Assembly: GCA_963813435.1 (NCBI GenBank) | Contig: CAWEYY010000003.1 | Coordinates: 1 to 64,000 of the forward strand | DNA: 64,000 nt | Direction of reading: 5' to 3' | DNA from: AC-32 sp963813435 | GTDB taxonomy: Bacteria; Actinomycetota; Thermoleophilia; Gaiellales; Gaiellaceae | Made by a program: the position numbers and the translations under genes | Notes under the pieces: generated by a model | Database searches by the model: none | What the model saw: the letters and a program-made list of their open reading frames with translations, nothing else | What the model was told of the DNA's origin: nothing | Shown here: piece by piece, positions 8,000-15,756 of the stretch | Layout: each line of letters opens with the position of its first letter | Numbering within the stretch: the stretch's first letter is position 1

Positions 8000-8749
8000 T
8001 CACCGGCCGCCGAAGCGGCGGCGGCGGCGCGCATACGCCGCGAGGGCGTGCTCGAGCTCGCGCCGGCCGAAGTCCGGCCAGAGCGTGTCCACGAACACGA
8101 GCTCGGAGTACGCCAGCTGCCACAACAGGAAGTTGGAGATCCGCAGCTCCCCCGAGGTGCGGATCAGCAGGTCCGGATCGGCCAGCTCCGGCGCGTACAG
8201 GTTGGCGCGGAAGACGTTCTCGTCGATCTCCCCGGGATCGATCCCGGCCTCGACGAGGCGCCGTGCGGCCTCGACGAGCTCGGCGCGGCCGCCGTAGTCG
8301 AACGCGATCCAGAGGCTGAGCGTGTCGTTGTCTGCGGTGCTCTCCTCCAGGCCGCTCATCTGCGCCTGCAGCGCGTCGGGTGCGCGGTCGCGGCGGCCGA
8401 TGAAGCGCGTGCGCACGCCCTGCGCCGCCAGATCGGGCAGCTCGCGCTCGATCGTCTCGCCGAAGATGTCCATCAGCGAGTCGACCTCGCCCGCAGGGCG
8501 CGACCAGTTCTCGGTCGAGAACGCGTAGACGACGAGCGTCTCGACGCCGAGGTCGATCGCGGCCTCGACCGTGCGTCGGAGCGCACGCGTTCCGGCGCGA
8601 TGGCCCGCGGCCACCGGCAGCGCGCGACGGCGGGCCCAGCGGCCGTTGCCGTCCATGATGATCGCGACGGTCTTCGCGAGCTCCGGCAGCTCCGGCTCGA
8701 CGCCGGCCCGAACGCCGCGCAGGCTCCGGATACGGGTGAGCAGCTTCAC
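8000..8749 (-). CDS. uppS: Di-trans,poly-cis-undecaprenyl diphosphate synthase
   Basis: Condenses IPP onto farnesyl diphosphate to make the C55 carrier for cell-wall synthesis. In the 249-residue protein the catalytic Asp is in AIIMDGNGRWARRR. VVYAFSTENWSRP is the second signature. The C-terminal part has DLLIRTSGELRISNFLLWQ. Translation is assigned to a GTG at 8749. Only five bases upstream on the transcribed strand is the perfect family A hairpin, so there is no room for a Shine-Dalgarno sequence. Confidence 0.95.
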   Translation of the reverse strand: MKLLTRIRSLRGVRAGVEPELPELAKTVAIIMDGNGRWARRRALPVAAGHRAGTRALRRTVEAAIDLGVETLVVYAFSTENWSRPAGEVDSLMDIFGETIERELPDLAAQGVRTRFIGRRDRAPDALQAQMSGLEESTADNDTLSLWIAFDYGGRAELVEAARRLVEAGIDPGEIDENVFRANLYAPELADPDLLIRTSGELRISNFLLWQLAYSELVFVDTLWPDFGRRELEHALAAYARRRRRFGGR

Positions 8750-8754
8750 GCTAA

Positions 8755-8823
8755 GGCGTCGCTTGCGACGCCGTCCTCAGGATGTGTGGGCTCAGCCCGC
8801 ATATCCGTCTGAGATGACCGGTC
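8755..8823. repeat. Family A REP-like element, copy A1 (69 bp)
   Basis: Hairpin GGCGTCGCTTGCGACGCC (8755-8772). A longer imperfect stem-loop follows, from CTCAGGAT to ATCCGTCTGAG with inner GGGCTCAGCCC. The element ends in the palindrome GACCGGTC (8816-8823). It fills most of the frr-uppS gap. Confidence 0.8.
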
Positions 8824-8859
8824 GAGACGTCGGAGCTCATCCCAAGCGCAGTCACACTC

Positions 8860-9420
8860 TTAGACCTCGAGGATCTCGGCTTCTTTCTTCTTCAGCAGCT
8901 CGTCGATCTTCTCGGTGTGCTCGTCGGTGAGCTTCTGGACGCGATCCTCGGCCCGGTGCTCCTCGTCGCTTCCGACCTCGCCCTTGTCGACGAGCTCCTT
9001 CAGGTGGTGCATGACGTCGCGGCGGACGTTCCGCACCGCGATGCGGCCCTCCTCGGCCATGTGGCGTACGACCTTGACGAGCTCCTTGCGCCGCTCCTCT
9101 GTCAGCTGCGGGATCGGCAGGCGGATGATCTTGCCGTCGTTCGAGGGGACGACGCCGAGGTCGGACTCCTGGATCGCGCGCTCGATCGTCCCGAGCGAGC
9201 CCGGGTCGAACGGCTGGATCGTGAGGAGGCGCGGCTCGGGCGCGGAGATCGTGGCGAGCTGCTTCAGAGGTGTCTGCTGGCCGTAGTAGTCGATCTGCAC
9301 CCGGTCTAGCAGCGCGGGCGACGCGCGGCCGGTGCGAAGTGTTGCGAACTCCGCCTGCGCTGCCTCGACCGACTTGTCCATTCGCCGAACCGCGTCCTGA
9401 ATCAGGTCATCGATCGCCAT
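8860..9420 (-). CDS. frr: Ribosome recycling factor
   Basis: Splits post-termination ribosomes together with EF-G. The 186-residue length is typical. Family sequence is seen throughout: FATLRTGRASPALLD near residue 25, YYGQQTPLKQLATISAPEPR in the middle, and LPIPQLTEERRKELVK with RNVRRD in the C-terminal helices. It starts 11 bases after pyrH and belongs to the rpsB-tsf-pyrH-frr group. Confidence 0.97.
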   Translation of the reverse strand: MAIDDLIQDAVRRMDKSVEAAQAEFATLRTGRASPALLDRVQIDYYGQQTPLKQLATISAPEPRLLTIQPFDPGSLGTIERAIQESDLGVVPSNDGKIIRLPIPQLTEERRKELVKVVRHMAEEGRIAVRNVRRDVMHHLKELVDKGEVGSDEEHRAEDRVQKLTDEHTEKIDELLKKKEAEILEV

Positions 9421-9431
9421 CGCGCCTCCGG

Positions 9432-10193
9432 TCAGGTCGAGACGATTGTCCCGACTCGCTCGCCCTCTACCACCTTACGGATGTTTCCGCCCGCGAGTGC
9501 GAAGACGTAGATCGGCAGGCGGTTGTCCATGCAGAGCGACAGCGCGGTCGTATCCATGACCTTCAGGCCGCGCTCGATCGCCTCCAGGTGCGTGATCTCC
9601 GGGATCAGCCGCGCGTCGGGATCCTGCCGCGGGTCGCCGTCGAGAACGCCCTCCACCGCGTGCTTGGCCATCAGGATCGCCTCGCCGCCGATCTCGAGCG
9701 CCCGCAGCGCGGCCGCCGTGTCCGTCGTGAAGAACGGATTGCCCGTTCCGGCCGCGAAGATGACGACGCGGCCCTTCTCCAGGTGCCGGATCGCGCGGCG
9801 GCGGATGTACGGCTCGGCGACCTCGGCGGCCGCGAGCGCGGACATGACCCGCGTGTGGACTCCGCGGCGCTCGAGCGCGTCCTGGAGCGCCATCGCGTTC
9901 AGCAGCGTCGCGAGCATCCCCGCGTAATCGGCGGTCGCCCGGTCCATCCCCTCGGCGGCCGCCTCGATCCCGCGGTAGATGTTCCCCGCGCCGACGACGA
10001 TCGCGAGCTCGACGCCGCTCTGCTGGACGTCGACGATCTCGTCCGAGAGCGCGGCGATCCGCTCGGGGTCAAGCCCGTACTCCTTGGCGCCCATCAGGGC
10101 CTCGCCGGAGAGCTTCAGCAGGATCCGGCTGAAGACCGGCTTCGCCTCGCTCGTGCGCTCGGCGACGGGCTGATCCTCGACGGCCTTGTTCAC
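9432..10193 (-). CDS. pyrH: UMP kinase
   Basis: Phosphorylates UMP to UDP, feeding pyrimidine and UDP-sugar synthesis. The 253-residue amino-acid-kinase-fold protein has RILLKLSGEALMG (phosphate loop), GAGNIYRG, TGNPFFTTDTAAALRA and LKVMDTTALSLC. The GTG start overlaps the tsf stop as GTGA. An N-terminal extension of about 15 residues precedes the conserved core. Confidence 0.96.
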   Translation of the reverse strand: MNKAVEDQPVAERTSEAKPVFSRILLKLSGEALMGAKEYGLDPERIAALSDEIVDVQQSGVELAIVVGAGNIYRGIEAAAEGMDRATADYAGMLATLLNAMALQDALERRGVHTRVMSALAAAEVAEPYIRRRAIRHLEKGRVVIFAAGTGNPFFTTDTAAALRALEIGGEAILMAKHAVEGVLDGDPRQDPDARLIPEITHLEAIERGLKVMDTTALSLCMDNRLPIYVFALAGGNIRKVVEGERVGTIVST

Positions 10194-10993
10194 TCGGCGA
10201 GCGCGTAGCGGACGAACTCGAGCGCCTCGGCGCCCTCTTCCGACAGCGCCTGGCCCACGGTTTTCGACGTGTCGTGGATCCACGGCTGCTCGGCGAGAAC
10301 GGTCGTCGCGAGGAACTCCTTGCGCAGCCGGCCCTCCACGATCTTGGTGCGCACGTCCTCGGGCTTGTCCTTCACGTCGTCCTGCTGCTCGTAGATCGCG
10401 CGCTCGGAGGCCAGCTCCTCCTCGGAGATCTCGTCCGAGCTCCGATAACGAGGCGCCGAGAACGAGATGTGCATCGCCAGGCGCCGCGCGGTCGCAGCGT
10501 CGCCGCCCTTCACCCTCACCAGGACGCCGATCTTGTTCGCCGGTGGGTGCACGTACTCCGCGAGTAGCTCACCGTCGGCCGCCTCCAGGCGGGCCGTGCC
10601 GCGCAGTTCGATGTTCTCGCCGAGCCTCCCGATCAGCTCGAGCCGCTCGTCCTCGAGGTTCGCGGCGGCGTCGGGGCCGTCGGCCTCGACGGCCTCCAGC
10701 ACCTTCTCGGCGAAACCGAGGAACTCCTCGTTTTTCGAGACGGGCTCGGTCTCGCAGCCGATCGCGGCGAGCGCCCCGGTGTTCCCGGAGACCGTCGCGA
10801 GGACCTCTCCCTCGGTCGTCTCACGCCCGGCCTTCTTGCCCGCAGCCGCCATCCCGCGCTCGCGCAGGAGCCGCTTCGCCGCCTCGATGTCGCCGCCCGT
10901 CTCCTGGAGAGCACGCTTGCACTCCATCATGCCCGCGCCGGTCTCGTCGCGAAGCTGCTTGACGAGCTCGGCCGAAATGTCGGTGACGCTCAT
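10190..10993 (-). CDS. tsf: Translation elongation factor Ts
   Basis: Guanine-nucleotide exchange factor for EF-Tu. The protein is 267 residues. The N-terminal UBA-like module has VKQLRDETGAGMMECKRAL with the family TGAGM motif. The core carries VSGNTGALAAIGCETEPVSK and DVVKD-like dimer-interface sequence. The ATG overlaps the rpsB stop (ATGA), and pyrH overlaps its own stop, so the three genes form one coupled unit. Confidence 0.96.
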   Translation of the reverse strand: MSVTDISAELVKQLRDETGAGMMECKRALQETGGDIEAAKRLLRERGMAAAGKKAGRETTEGEVLATVSGNTGALAAIGCETEPVSKNEEFLGFAEKVLEAVEADGPDAAANLEDERLELIGRLGENIELRGTARLEAADGELLAEYVHPPANKIGVLVRVKGGDAATARRLAMHISFSAPRYRSSDEISEEELASERAIYEQQDDVKDKPEDVRTKIVEGRLRKEFLATTVLAEQPWIHDTSKTVGQALSEEGAEALEFVRYALAE

Positions 10994-11829
10994 TCCGCCT
11001 CCTGCACGGCCGCCTCGGCCAGCGGGGCGGGCTCTGGCTCTGGCTCCGGCTCGGCCTTGGCCTCGGGCTGCGGCTCTTCCTCGGCTGCGGGCTCCTCCGC
11101 GGGCGCCTCTTCCTCTTCTGCCTTGGGCTCGAAGTCCGCGGGCGCGGCCTTCGCCTTCCCTTCGGCGATCCCGTCGGCCACCGCACGGACGATGAGCGAG
11201 CACGAGCGGATCGCGTCGTCGTTGCCGGGGATCACGAAGTCGGCCTCGTCGGGGTCGCAGTTGGTATCGACGAGCGCGATGATCGGCAGGCCCAGGCGGC
11301 GCGCCTCGCGCACCGCGAGCTGCTCCTTGCGCAGGTCGACCACGAAGACCGCCTCGGGCTGCGTGCGCATGTCCGCGACGCCGCCGAGGTTCATGTCGAG
11401 CTTCTCCAGCTCGCTCTGCATCGCCATCCGCTCCTTCGGCGGAAGCAGCTCGAGCTGGCCCTCGTCGCGCAGCCGGCGCAACTCGTGCAGACGCTCGATC
11501 CGCTCGGAGATCGTGCGCCAGTTGGTGAGCAGGCCGCCGAGCCAGCGGTGGTTGACGTACGGCATTCCCACGCGCTCCGCCTGCTCCTCGACCGCGTCCT
11601 GCGACTGCTTCTTGGTGCCGACGAACAGGATCGTCCCCCCGCGCTCGGCAACGTTGCGGGCGAACTCGTGCGCCTCCTCGAGCAGCTTCAGCGTCTGCTG
11701 GAGGTCGATGATGTAGATGCCGCCGCGCTCCGCGAAGATGAAGCGCTTCATCTTCGGGTTCCAGCGGCGGGTCTGGTGACCGAAGTGGACTCCGGACTCC
11801 AGGAGCTCTCGCATGCTTACGACGGACAC
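10990..11829 (-). CDS. rpsB: 30S ribosomal protein S2 with acidic C-terminal tail
   Basis: The 279-residue protein has the S2 signatures RELLESGVHFGHQTRRWNPK near the N-terminus and NHRWLGGLLTNW in the middle. Also present are a NCDPDEADFVIPGNDDA stretch and LIVRAVADGI. Beyond about residue 225 it runs into a Glu/Pro/Ala-rich tail with repeated PEPEP units, absent from E. coli S2. The GTG start is supported by AAAGGA about eight bases upstream and by the family N-terminus. The leader upstream is about 110 nt and structured. Confidence 0.95.
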   Translation of the reverse strand: MSVVSMRELLESGVHFGHQTRRWNPKMKRFIFAERGGIYIIDLQQTLKLLEEAHEFARNVAERGGTILFVGTKKQSQDAVEEQAERVGMPYVNHRWLGGLLTNWRTISERIERLHELRRLRDEGQLELLPPKERMAMQSELEKLDMNLGGVADMRTQPEAVFVVDLRKEQLAVREARRLGLPIIALVDTNCDPDEADFVIPGNDDAIRSCSLIVRAVADGIAEGKAKAAPADFEPKAEEEEAPAEEPAAEEEPQPEAKAEPEPEPEPAPLAEAAVQEAE

Positions 11830-11880
11830 TTCCGATCCTTTCTCTGGTTTGAGCGCTGCTCCGTCGGGAGTCGGGTGGAA

Positions 11881-11899
11881 CCGGCGACCATCTCGCCGG
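11881..11899 (-). promoter_or_regulatory. Hairpin in the rpsB leader
   Basis: CCGGCGA and TCGCCGG pair over a five-base loop about 50 bases before the rpsB start. S2 commonly represses its own mRNA through a leader structure. That this hairpin does so is inference. Confidence 0.35.
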
Positions 11900-11946
11900 C
11901 ACCGCCACCCGTCCTGTTCCGCCGGGTCGGGTTTCTGGGCCGCGAA

Positions 11947-11952
11947 ATTCTA
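11947..11952 (-). promoter_or_regulatory. Predicted -10 box of the rpsB-tsf-pyrH-frr unit
   Basis: TAGAAT on the minus strand just after rluD. It would give a leader of roughly 110 nt before the GTG of rpsB, which unlike most genes here has a Shine-Dalgarno sequence. Confidence 0.35.
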
Positions 11953-11960
11953 GCTGAGGC

Positions 11961-12854
11961 CTAGAGGCGCGCCAGAGCCGCCTGGAGATCTGCGGGCAGC
12001 GGCGACTCGACCTCGACCTGCTCGCCGCTCACCGGATGCGGGAAGGCGAGCCTCCAGGCGTGCAGAAACTGGCGCTCGAGCTCCGGATCGGGAACGCCGT
12101 AGACGCGGTCCCCGACGACCGGGAGCCCGATTGCGGCCAGGTGCACGCGGATCTGATGGGTCCGCCCCGTCTCGAGGCGGACGTCGAGCAGCGCGAAGCC
12201 GTCCAGCAGCTCCTCGACCTCGAAGTGCGTGATCGCGTCGCGCGGCGTGTCCGTGTCGAGCGACATCCGGGTCGGCTCATGCCTATCGCGGCCGATCGGC
12301 GCCTCGACGCGCCCACGCCACGAACGCGGACGACCGCGCACGAGCGCCTTGTAGCGCCGCTCGAGCGCCCGTCGCCGCACGAGGTTCCGCAGACCGCGGT
12401 ACGCCTCCTCGGTCCGGGAGACGACGAGCAGGCCCGACGTGTCGCGGTCGAGCCGATGGACGATCCCGGGCCGCTCCGGCACGTCTCCCCCCGCCACGCG
12501 GCCGAGGAGGCCGTGGACGAGCGTGCCGGTCGAGTGGCCCGGCGCTGGATGGACGACGATCCCGGCAGGCTTGTCCACGACGAGTAGGTGCTCGTCCTCG
12601 TACGCGATGTGGAACGGCACCTCCTCGGGCTCGAGCTCGTCGCCTCCTTCCTCCGGGGGCTCGAACACGAGCTCCTCTCCGCCCGAGAGCTTGTAGCTCT
12701 TCGGCCTCGTCTCACCGTCGACGAGCGCGCCGCCCTCCAGCACCCGCTCGGCCGCCGCGCGCGTGCCGACCTCCGGAAGAGACGCGAGGAACCGGTCGAG
12801 CCGCTCCCCGGTCGCCTCCGCGGGAACGACGACGGTCCGCGTCAGTGGGACCAA
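11961..12854 (-). CDS. rluD: RluD-family 23S rRNA pseudouridine synthase
   Basis: A 297-residue enzyme that isomerises uridines in large-subunit rRNA. An S4 RNA-binding domain covers about residues 14-75. The catalytic core has VVDKPAGIVVHPAPGH and HRLDRDTSGLLVVS, with the nucleophilic Asp in RLDRDTSG. RTHQIRVHLAAIGLPVVGD is the C-terminal signature. The only start in range is TTG at 12854, immediately next to the family A hairpin, so initiation is unusual or the start is misplaced. RluA/C/D subfamilies cannot be separated by eye. Confidence 0.88.
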   Translation of the reverse strand: MVPLTRTVVVPAEATGERLDRFLASLPEVGTRAAAERVLEGGALVDGETRPKSYKLSGGEELVFEPPEEGGDELEPEEVPFHIAYEDEHLLVVDKPAGIVVHPAPGHSTGTLVHGLLGRVAGGDVPERPGIVHRLDRDTSGLLVVSRTEEAYRGLRNLVRRRALERRYKALVRGRPRSWRGRVEAPIGRDRHEPTRMSLDTDTPRDAITHFEVEELLDGFALLDVRLETGRTHQIRVHLAAIGLPVVGDRVYGVPDPELERQFLHAWRLAFPHPVSGEQVEVESPLPADLQAALARL

Positions 12855-12923
12855 GGCACCGCTTGCGGTGCCGTGCTCAGGACGCGCGGGCTATGCCCGG
12901 GCGTCCGTCTGAAACGACCGGTC
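12855..12923. repeat. Family A REP-like element, copy A2 (69 bp)
   Basis: Hairpin GGCACCGCTTGCGGTGCC (12855-12872), then a GC-rich stem around GGGCTATGCCC, then GACCGGTC (12916-12923). The hairpin abuts the rluD start codon with no spacer. It has compensatory changes relative to A1 (CACC/GGTG for CGTC/GACG). Confidence 0.8.
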
Positions 12924-12937
12924 GACACCACCGGGTC

Positions 12938-13498
12938 TTACGAGCGCGGCTTACTGCGTGACTCCGCGAGGAGCAGCGCGACGAAGAGGATCCCGACGCC
13001 GATCACGATGAAGGAGTCGGCGAGGTTGAACGCGGGCCAGTAGCGGAGATCCAGGAAGTCGGTCACGTGCCCGAGGCGGATCCGGTCGATCAGGTTCGAG
13101 GTCGAGCCCCCGATCAGGAGGCCCAGCGCAACCGGCAGGACGGGATGCCGCGCGCCGGAGCGCGCGAAGAAGACCAGCATCCAGCCGACCGCGAGCGCGG
13201 TCAACGCGGTCACGATCGCCGTCGCACTGGCGAACAGTCCGAACGCGATCCCGGAGTTCTGCACGTGGTGGATCGAGAACGGGCCGATCACCTTGAGCGA
13301 TTCGTCGAGCTCGAGCTGGCTCGCGACGATCAGCTTCGTCACTTGGTCGGCAGCGATCGCGGCGAGGACGACGGCACCGAGCTCGCCCCACTGCACCGGG
13401 CCGGCCGCGAACGACCGGCGCGCGCTCGAGACGGGCGTGATCGCGTCCGTGCTCGAGCCGACGCGGACGTCGAGCGTCCGCGAGGCGGGCTCGGTCAC
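12938..13498 (-). CDS. lspA: Lipoprotein signal peptidase (signal peptidase II)
   Basis: Removes signal peptides from diacylglyceryl-prolipoproteins in the membrane. The 186-residue protein has four predicted membrane segments after an N-terminal cytoplasmic stretch of about 40 residues that is longer than usual. The catalytic aspartates are in STSNLIDRI and FNLADSFIVIG. The GTG overlaps the stop of the DksA-like gene (GTGA). At least one lipoprotein substrate is encoded at 38.7 kb. Confidence 0.94.
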   Translation of the reverse strand: MTEPASRTLDVRVGSSTDAITPVSSARRSFAAGPVQWGELGAVVLAAIAADQVTKLIVASQLELDESLKVIGPFSIHHVQNSGIAFGLFASATAIVTALTALAVGWMLVFFARSGARHPVLPVALGLLIGGSTSNLIDRIRLGHVTDFLDLRYWPAFNLADSFIVIGVGILFVALLLAESRSKPRS

Positions 13499-13863
13499 CC
13501 GCGCTCCTCCTTGCGCTTGCAGTCGATGCACTGCGTCGTGTACGGAACCGCCTCGAGGCGGTCCTCGCTGATCGGCTTCCCGCACGTCTGGCAGATGCCG
13601 AACGTCCCGTCCTCGATGCGCTGCAGGGCCGCGTCGATCTCGGCGATGAGGCGCTCCTCGTTCTCCTCGAGCGTGTAGTCGATCTCGCGGTCGTGCGTGA
13701 TCGTGGCGACGTCGCCCGGGTGGTTGTCGCTCGGGATCTCCTGCGTCTCGTCCTCCATCGAGCCGGGGTTCTCCTCGTGCAGGTAGTCGAGCGCGCCCTG
13801 CGCGCGTGCTCGGTCGTCCAGCAGCCGCTTGCGGAAGTGCTCGATGTCGATCGCGGCGCTCAT
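13495..13863 (-). CDS. DksA/TraR-family C4 zinc-finger protein
   Basis: A 122-residue protein: a coiled-coil-prone acidic N-terminal two-thirds, then a C4 finger with CQTCG and CIDC. DksA relatives enter the RNA polymerase secondary channel and tune rRNA or amino-acid promoters with ppGpp. Whether this actinobacterial type does so is not shown. It overlaps yggU upstream (ATGA) and lspA downstream (GTGA). Confidence 0.85.
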   Translation of the reverse strand: MSAAIDIEHFRKRLLDDRARAQGALDYLHEENPGSMEDETQEIPSDNHPGDVATITHDREIDYTLEENEERLIAEIDAALQRIEDGTFGICQTCGKPISEDRLEAVPYTTQCIDCKRKEERG

Positions 13864-14132
13864 GCGCGCTCCAGCCGGCGCTCGCTCTCGGCGAGGTCGA
13901 TCCCGTCCATCTGGACGACCTTCTCCCGGGCCGCGCGGCCGGAGACGATCGTGATCGAGCGGCGCGGGATCTCGAGCTGCTTCGAGAGGAGCTCGACGAC
14001 GGCGTCGTTCGCGCGACCGTCCTCGGGAGGCGCGGCGACGCGAACCTTCCAGCCGTCTCCGTACCTACCGACGATCTCGCTTCGGCGCGATCCGGGCGAG
14101 ACACGCAGCCGCAGGCGTGTCGAGGGTTCCAT
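13860..14132 (-). CDS. yggU: YggU/DUF167 family protein
   Basis: A 90-residue DUF167 protein. Family features are LRLRVSPGSRRSEIVG at the N-terminus, VRVAAPPEDGRANDAVVELLSK in the middle, and ITIVSGRAAREKVV. The biochemical role is unknown. It commonly lies next to yggT and the division genes, as it does here. The ATG has TATACT seven bases upstream and no Shine-Dalgarno sequence. Confidence 0.9.
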   Translation of the reverse strand: MEPSTRLRLRVSPGSRRSEIVGRYGDGWKVRVAAPPEDGRANDAVVELLSKQLEIPRRSITIVSGRAAREKVVQMDGIDLAESERRLERA

Positions 14133-14139
14133 GGGCCGA

Positions 14140-14145
14140 AGTATA
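14140..14145 (-). promoter_or_regulatory. Predicted -10 box of yggU (near-leaderless)
   Basis: TATACT seven bases before the yggU ATG in the 23-bp gap after divIVA. It suggests an internal promoter for yggU-dksA-lspA. Confidence 0.45.
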
Positions 14146-14155
14146 GGTTCGACGG

Positions 14156-14581
14156 TCAGGCAGCCTGGGCGTCCGTGGCGTCCTGCACCGCATCGAGCGC
14201 GGCCTCGAGCAGCGCCTTGACCCGCCTCGCCTCGGTGAGCAGACGCTCGCGCTCGTTGACCGCGGCACGGGTGACGGCACGGGCCTCGGCGTGCGCCTCC
14301 TCGACGATCAGGTCGGACTCCTTTTTCGCCTGCGCCTTCATCTCGTGCGCGGACTTCTCGGCCGAGACCAGCGTCGTGCGCAGCAGCGTCTCGAGATCGC
14401 GGTGACGGGCCAGCTCCGACTCGAGATGCTCGATCCGGTCGGCGTACTCGGCCCGCTCGCGCCAGACGCTCTCGAACGACTGCTCGATCTCCTCGAGCAG
14501 CTCGTGGACGGGCCGGCGCCGGTAGCCGAACAGCCCGCGTTTAAACGTGACGTGGTGGAGCTCGACGGGTGTGATTGTCAT
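14156..14581 (-). CDS. divIVA: DivIVA-domain cell-division/polarity protein
   Basis: A 141-residue protein. The N-terminal lipid-binding DivIVA module is seen in ITPVELHHVTFKRGLFGYR followed by VHELLEEIEQSFE. A long heptad-rich coiled coil follows to about residue 130. Such proteins mark curved membrane at poles and septa. It is shorter than Wag31 of Mycobacterium and lacks a long linker. GGAG about ten bases upstream of the ATG is a plausible ribosome binding site. Confidence 0.88.
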   Translation of the reverse strand: MTITPVELHHVTFKRGLFGYRRRPVHELLEEIEQSFESVWRERAEYADRIEHLESELARHRDLETLLRTTLVSAEKSAHEMKAQAKKESDLIVEEAHAEARAVTRAAVNERERLLTEARRVKALLEAALDAVQDATDAQAA

Positions 14582-14596
14582 GTGGTGCTCCTCTCA

Positions 14597-14665
14597 GGCG
14601 TCGCTTGCGTTGCCGACCTCAGGACGCGCGAGCTGTGCTCGTGCGTCCGTCTGAATCGACCGGTC
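14597..14665. repeat. Family A REP-like element, copy A3 (69 bp)
   Basis: GGCGTCGCTTGCGTTGCC (14597-14614, stem with one weak pair), a middle stem around CGAGCTGTGCTCG, and GACCGGTC (14658-14665). It lies between yggT and divIVA, in the same orientation as A1 and A2. Confidence 0.8.
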
Positions 14666-14698
14666 GACACCTATCGGACTCGTTTGGAATTCCATCTC

Positions 14699-15019
14699 TC
14701 AGAACTGTCTCAGGATGCTGTTGACGACGGCCATGAGGATGTAGAGGAAGATGATCGCCACGACCGGCGAGAGGTCGAGCGGGCCGACCGGCGGGATGAC
14801 CCGGCGGAAGAGGCGCAGGTAGGGCTCGCAGACGTCGCGCAGGAACTCCGAGATGCGGCGCACCCAGGGCGAGTAGGGCAGCCTCACCCACGAGGTCAGG
14901 ACGTAGGCGAAGATCAGGAGGATGTAGACCCAGATGAAGACGTCGACGAACTGGGTCGCCCGGGAGGCAGCGTCGGCTAGGACGGCTAGCGTGGCCATCA
15001 GACGCGAGTTCGGCTCCAA
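14699..15019 (-). CDS. yggT: YggT-family membrane protein
   Basis: A 106-residue integral membrane protein with two hydrophobic segments (about residues 22-45 and 82-102) and the family sequence LTSWVRLPYSPWVRRISEF with CEPYLRLFRRVIPPVG. Relatives sit beside sepF and divIVA and are linked to osmotic or division functions. A TTG at 15019 is preferred because AAGGA lies about nine bases upstream. An ATG seven codons later (14998) is the alternative. Confidence 0.88.
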   Translation of the reverse strand: MEPNSRLMATLAVLADAASRATQFVDVFIWVYILLIFAYVLTSWVRLPYSPWVRRISEFLRDVCEPYLRLFRRVIPPVGPLDLSPVVAIIFLYILMAVVNSILRQF

Positions 15020-15047
15020 CGGCGCAAATCCTTGACTTCAGCGCATC

Positions 15048-15114
15048 GACTGGTCATTTGAGACAGCCGTCCGGCGAAGCCGGACGCCCTGAGAGCGGCG
15101 CCGCGAGCGGCGCC
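15048..15114. repeat. Family A variant, copy A6
   Basis: GACTGGTC (15048-15055, one change from the palindrome), then GTCCGGCGAAGCCGGAC (15069-15085), then GGCGCCGCGAGCGGCGCC (15097-15114). It has the same three-part plan as family A, inverted and with diverged stems. It lies between sepF and yggT. Confidence 0.65.
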
Positions 15115-15144
15115 TCAGCGCCGAAATCCTCGGAGACGACGAGG

Positions 15145-15705
15145 CTAGGCCTGGTTGAAGAAACCCCGCTCGACGAGCCGGGCTCGCTCTTCTGCCGAGA
15201 CCTCGACGTTGCGCGGCGTGAGCAGGAAGACCTTGTCGGCGACGCGCTGCATCCCGCCGTCGAGCGCGTACGTGAGCCCGCTCGTGAAGTCGATCAGGCG
15301 CTTCGAGAGCTCCTGGTCGGAGCTCTGCAGGTTGAGAATGACCGGCACCGAGTCCTTGAACTTGTCCGCGATCTGCTGCGCGTCGTTGAAGCTGCGCGGC
15401 ACGACGAGGTGTACCTGCACCGACGGGACGGCCTGCACGACGGCTGCGCCTGCGCTCGACCCGCGCCGGCGGCGGGATCGCAGCGCGGTCGCTTGCGGCG
15501 CCGACTCCTCAGGCTCGGGGTCGGTCCAGTCGTCGAAGTCCTGCTGCTGTCCCGGTGGGGGAGCCAGACGGCGGACGTTCGGGCGCTCGCTGTACGTGCG
15601 CTCGAGGTTCTCCTCGGTCAGATAGCCGTCCTCGTCCCACTCGTCCTCCTCCTCGGCGATCCCGAAGTAGACGAGCGTGCGGTTCCAGACGTCTCCAAAT
15701 CCCAT
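15145..15705 (-). CDS. sepF: Cell-division protein SepF
   Basis: Membrane-tethered FtsZ partner that bundles and anchors FtsZ. The 186-residue protein has an N-terminal amphipathic segment (MGFGDVWNRTLVYFG) and an acidic, low-complexity linker (about 18-90). The conserved C-terminal domain covers about 95-175: VHLVVPRSFNDAQQIADKFK, VPVILNLQ, RLIDFTSGLTYALDGG, VFLLTPRNVEV. The position next to yggS, yggT and divIVA is the classic dcw-downstream order. Confidence 0.95.
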   Translation of the reverse strand: MGFGDVWNRTLVYFGIAEEEDEWDEDGYLTEENLERTYSERPNVRRLAPPPGQQQDFDDWTDPEPEESAPQATALRSRRRRGSSAGAAVVQAVPSVQVHLVVPRSFNDAQQIADKFKDSVPVILNLQSSDQELSKRLIDFTSGLTYALDGGMQRVADKVFLLTPRNVEVSAEERARLVERGFFNQA

Positions 15706-15756
15706 GACCCGCGGATGTTAGACGCTACTGCGGGGGGAAAGCCGCTTGGCGACGCC

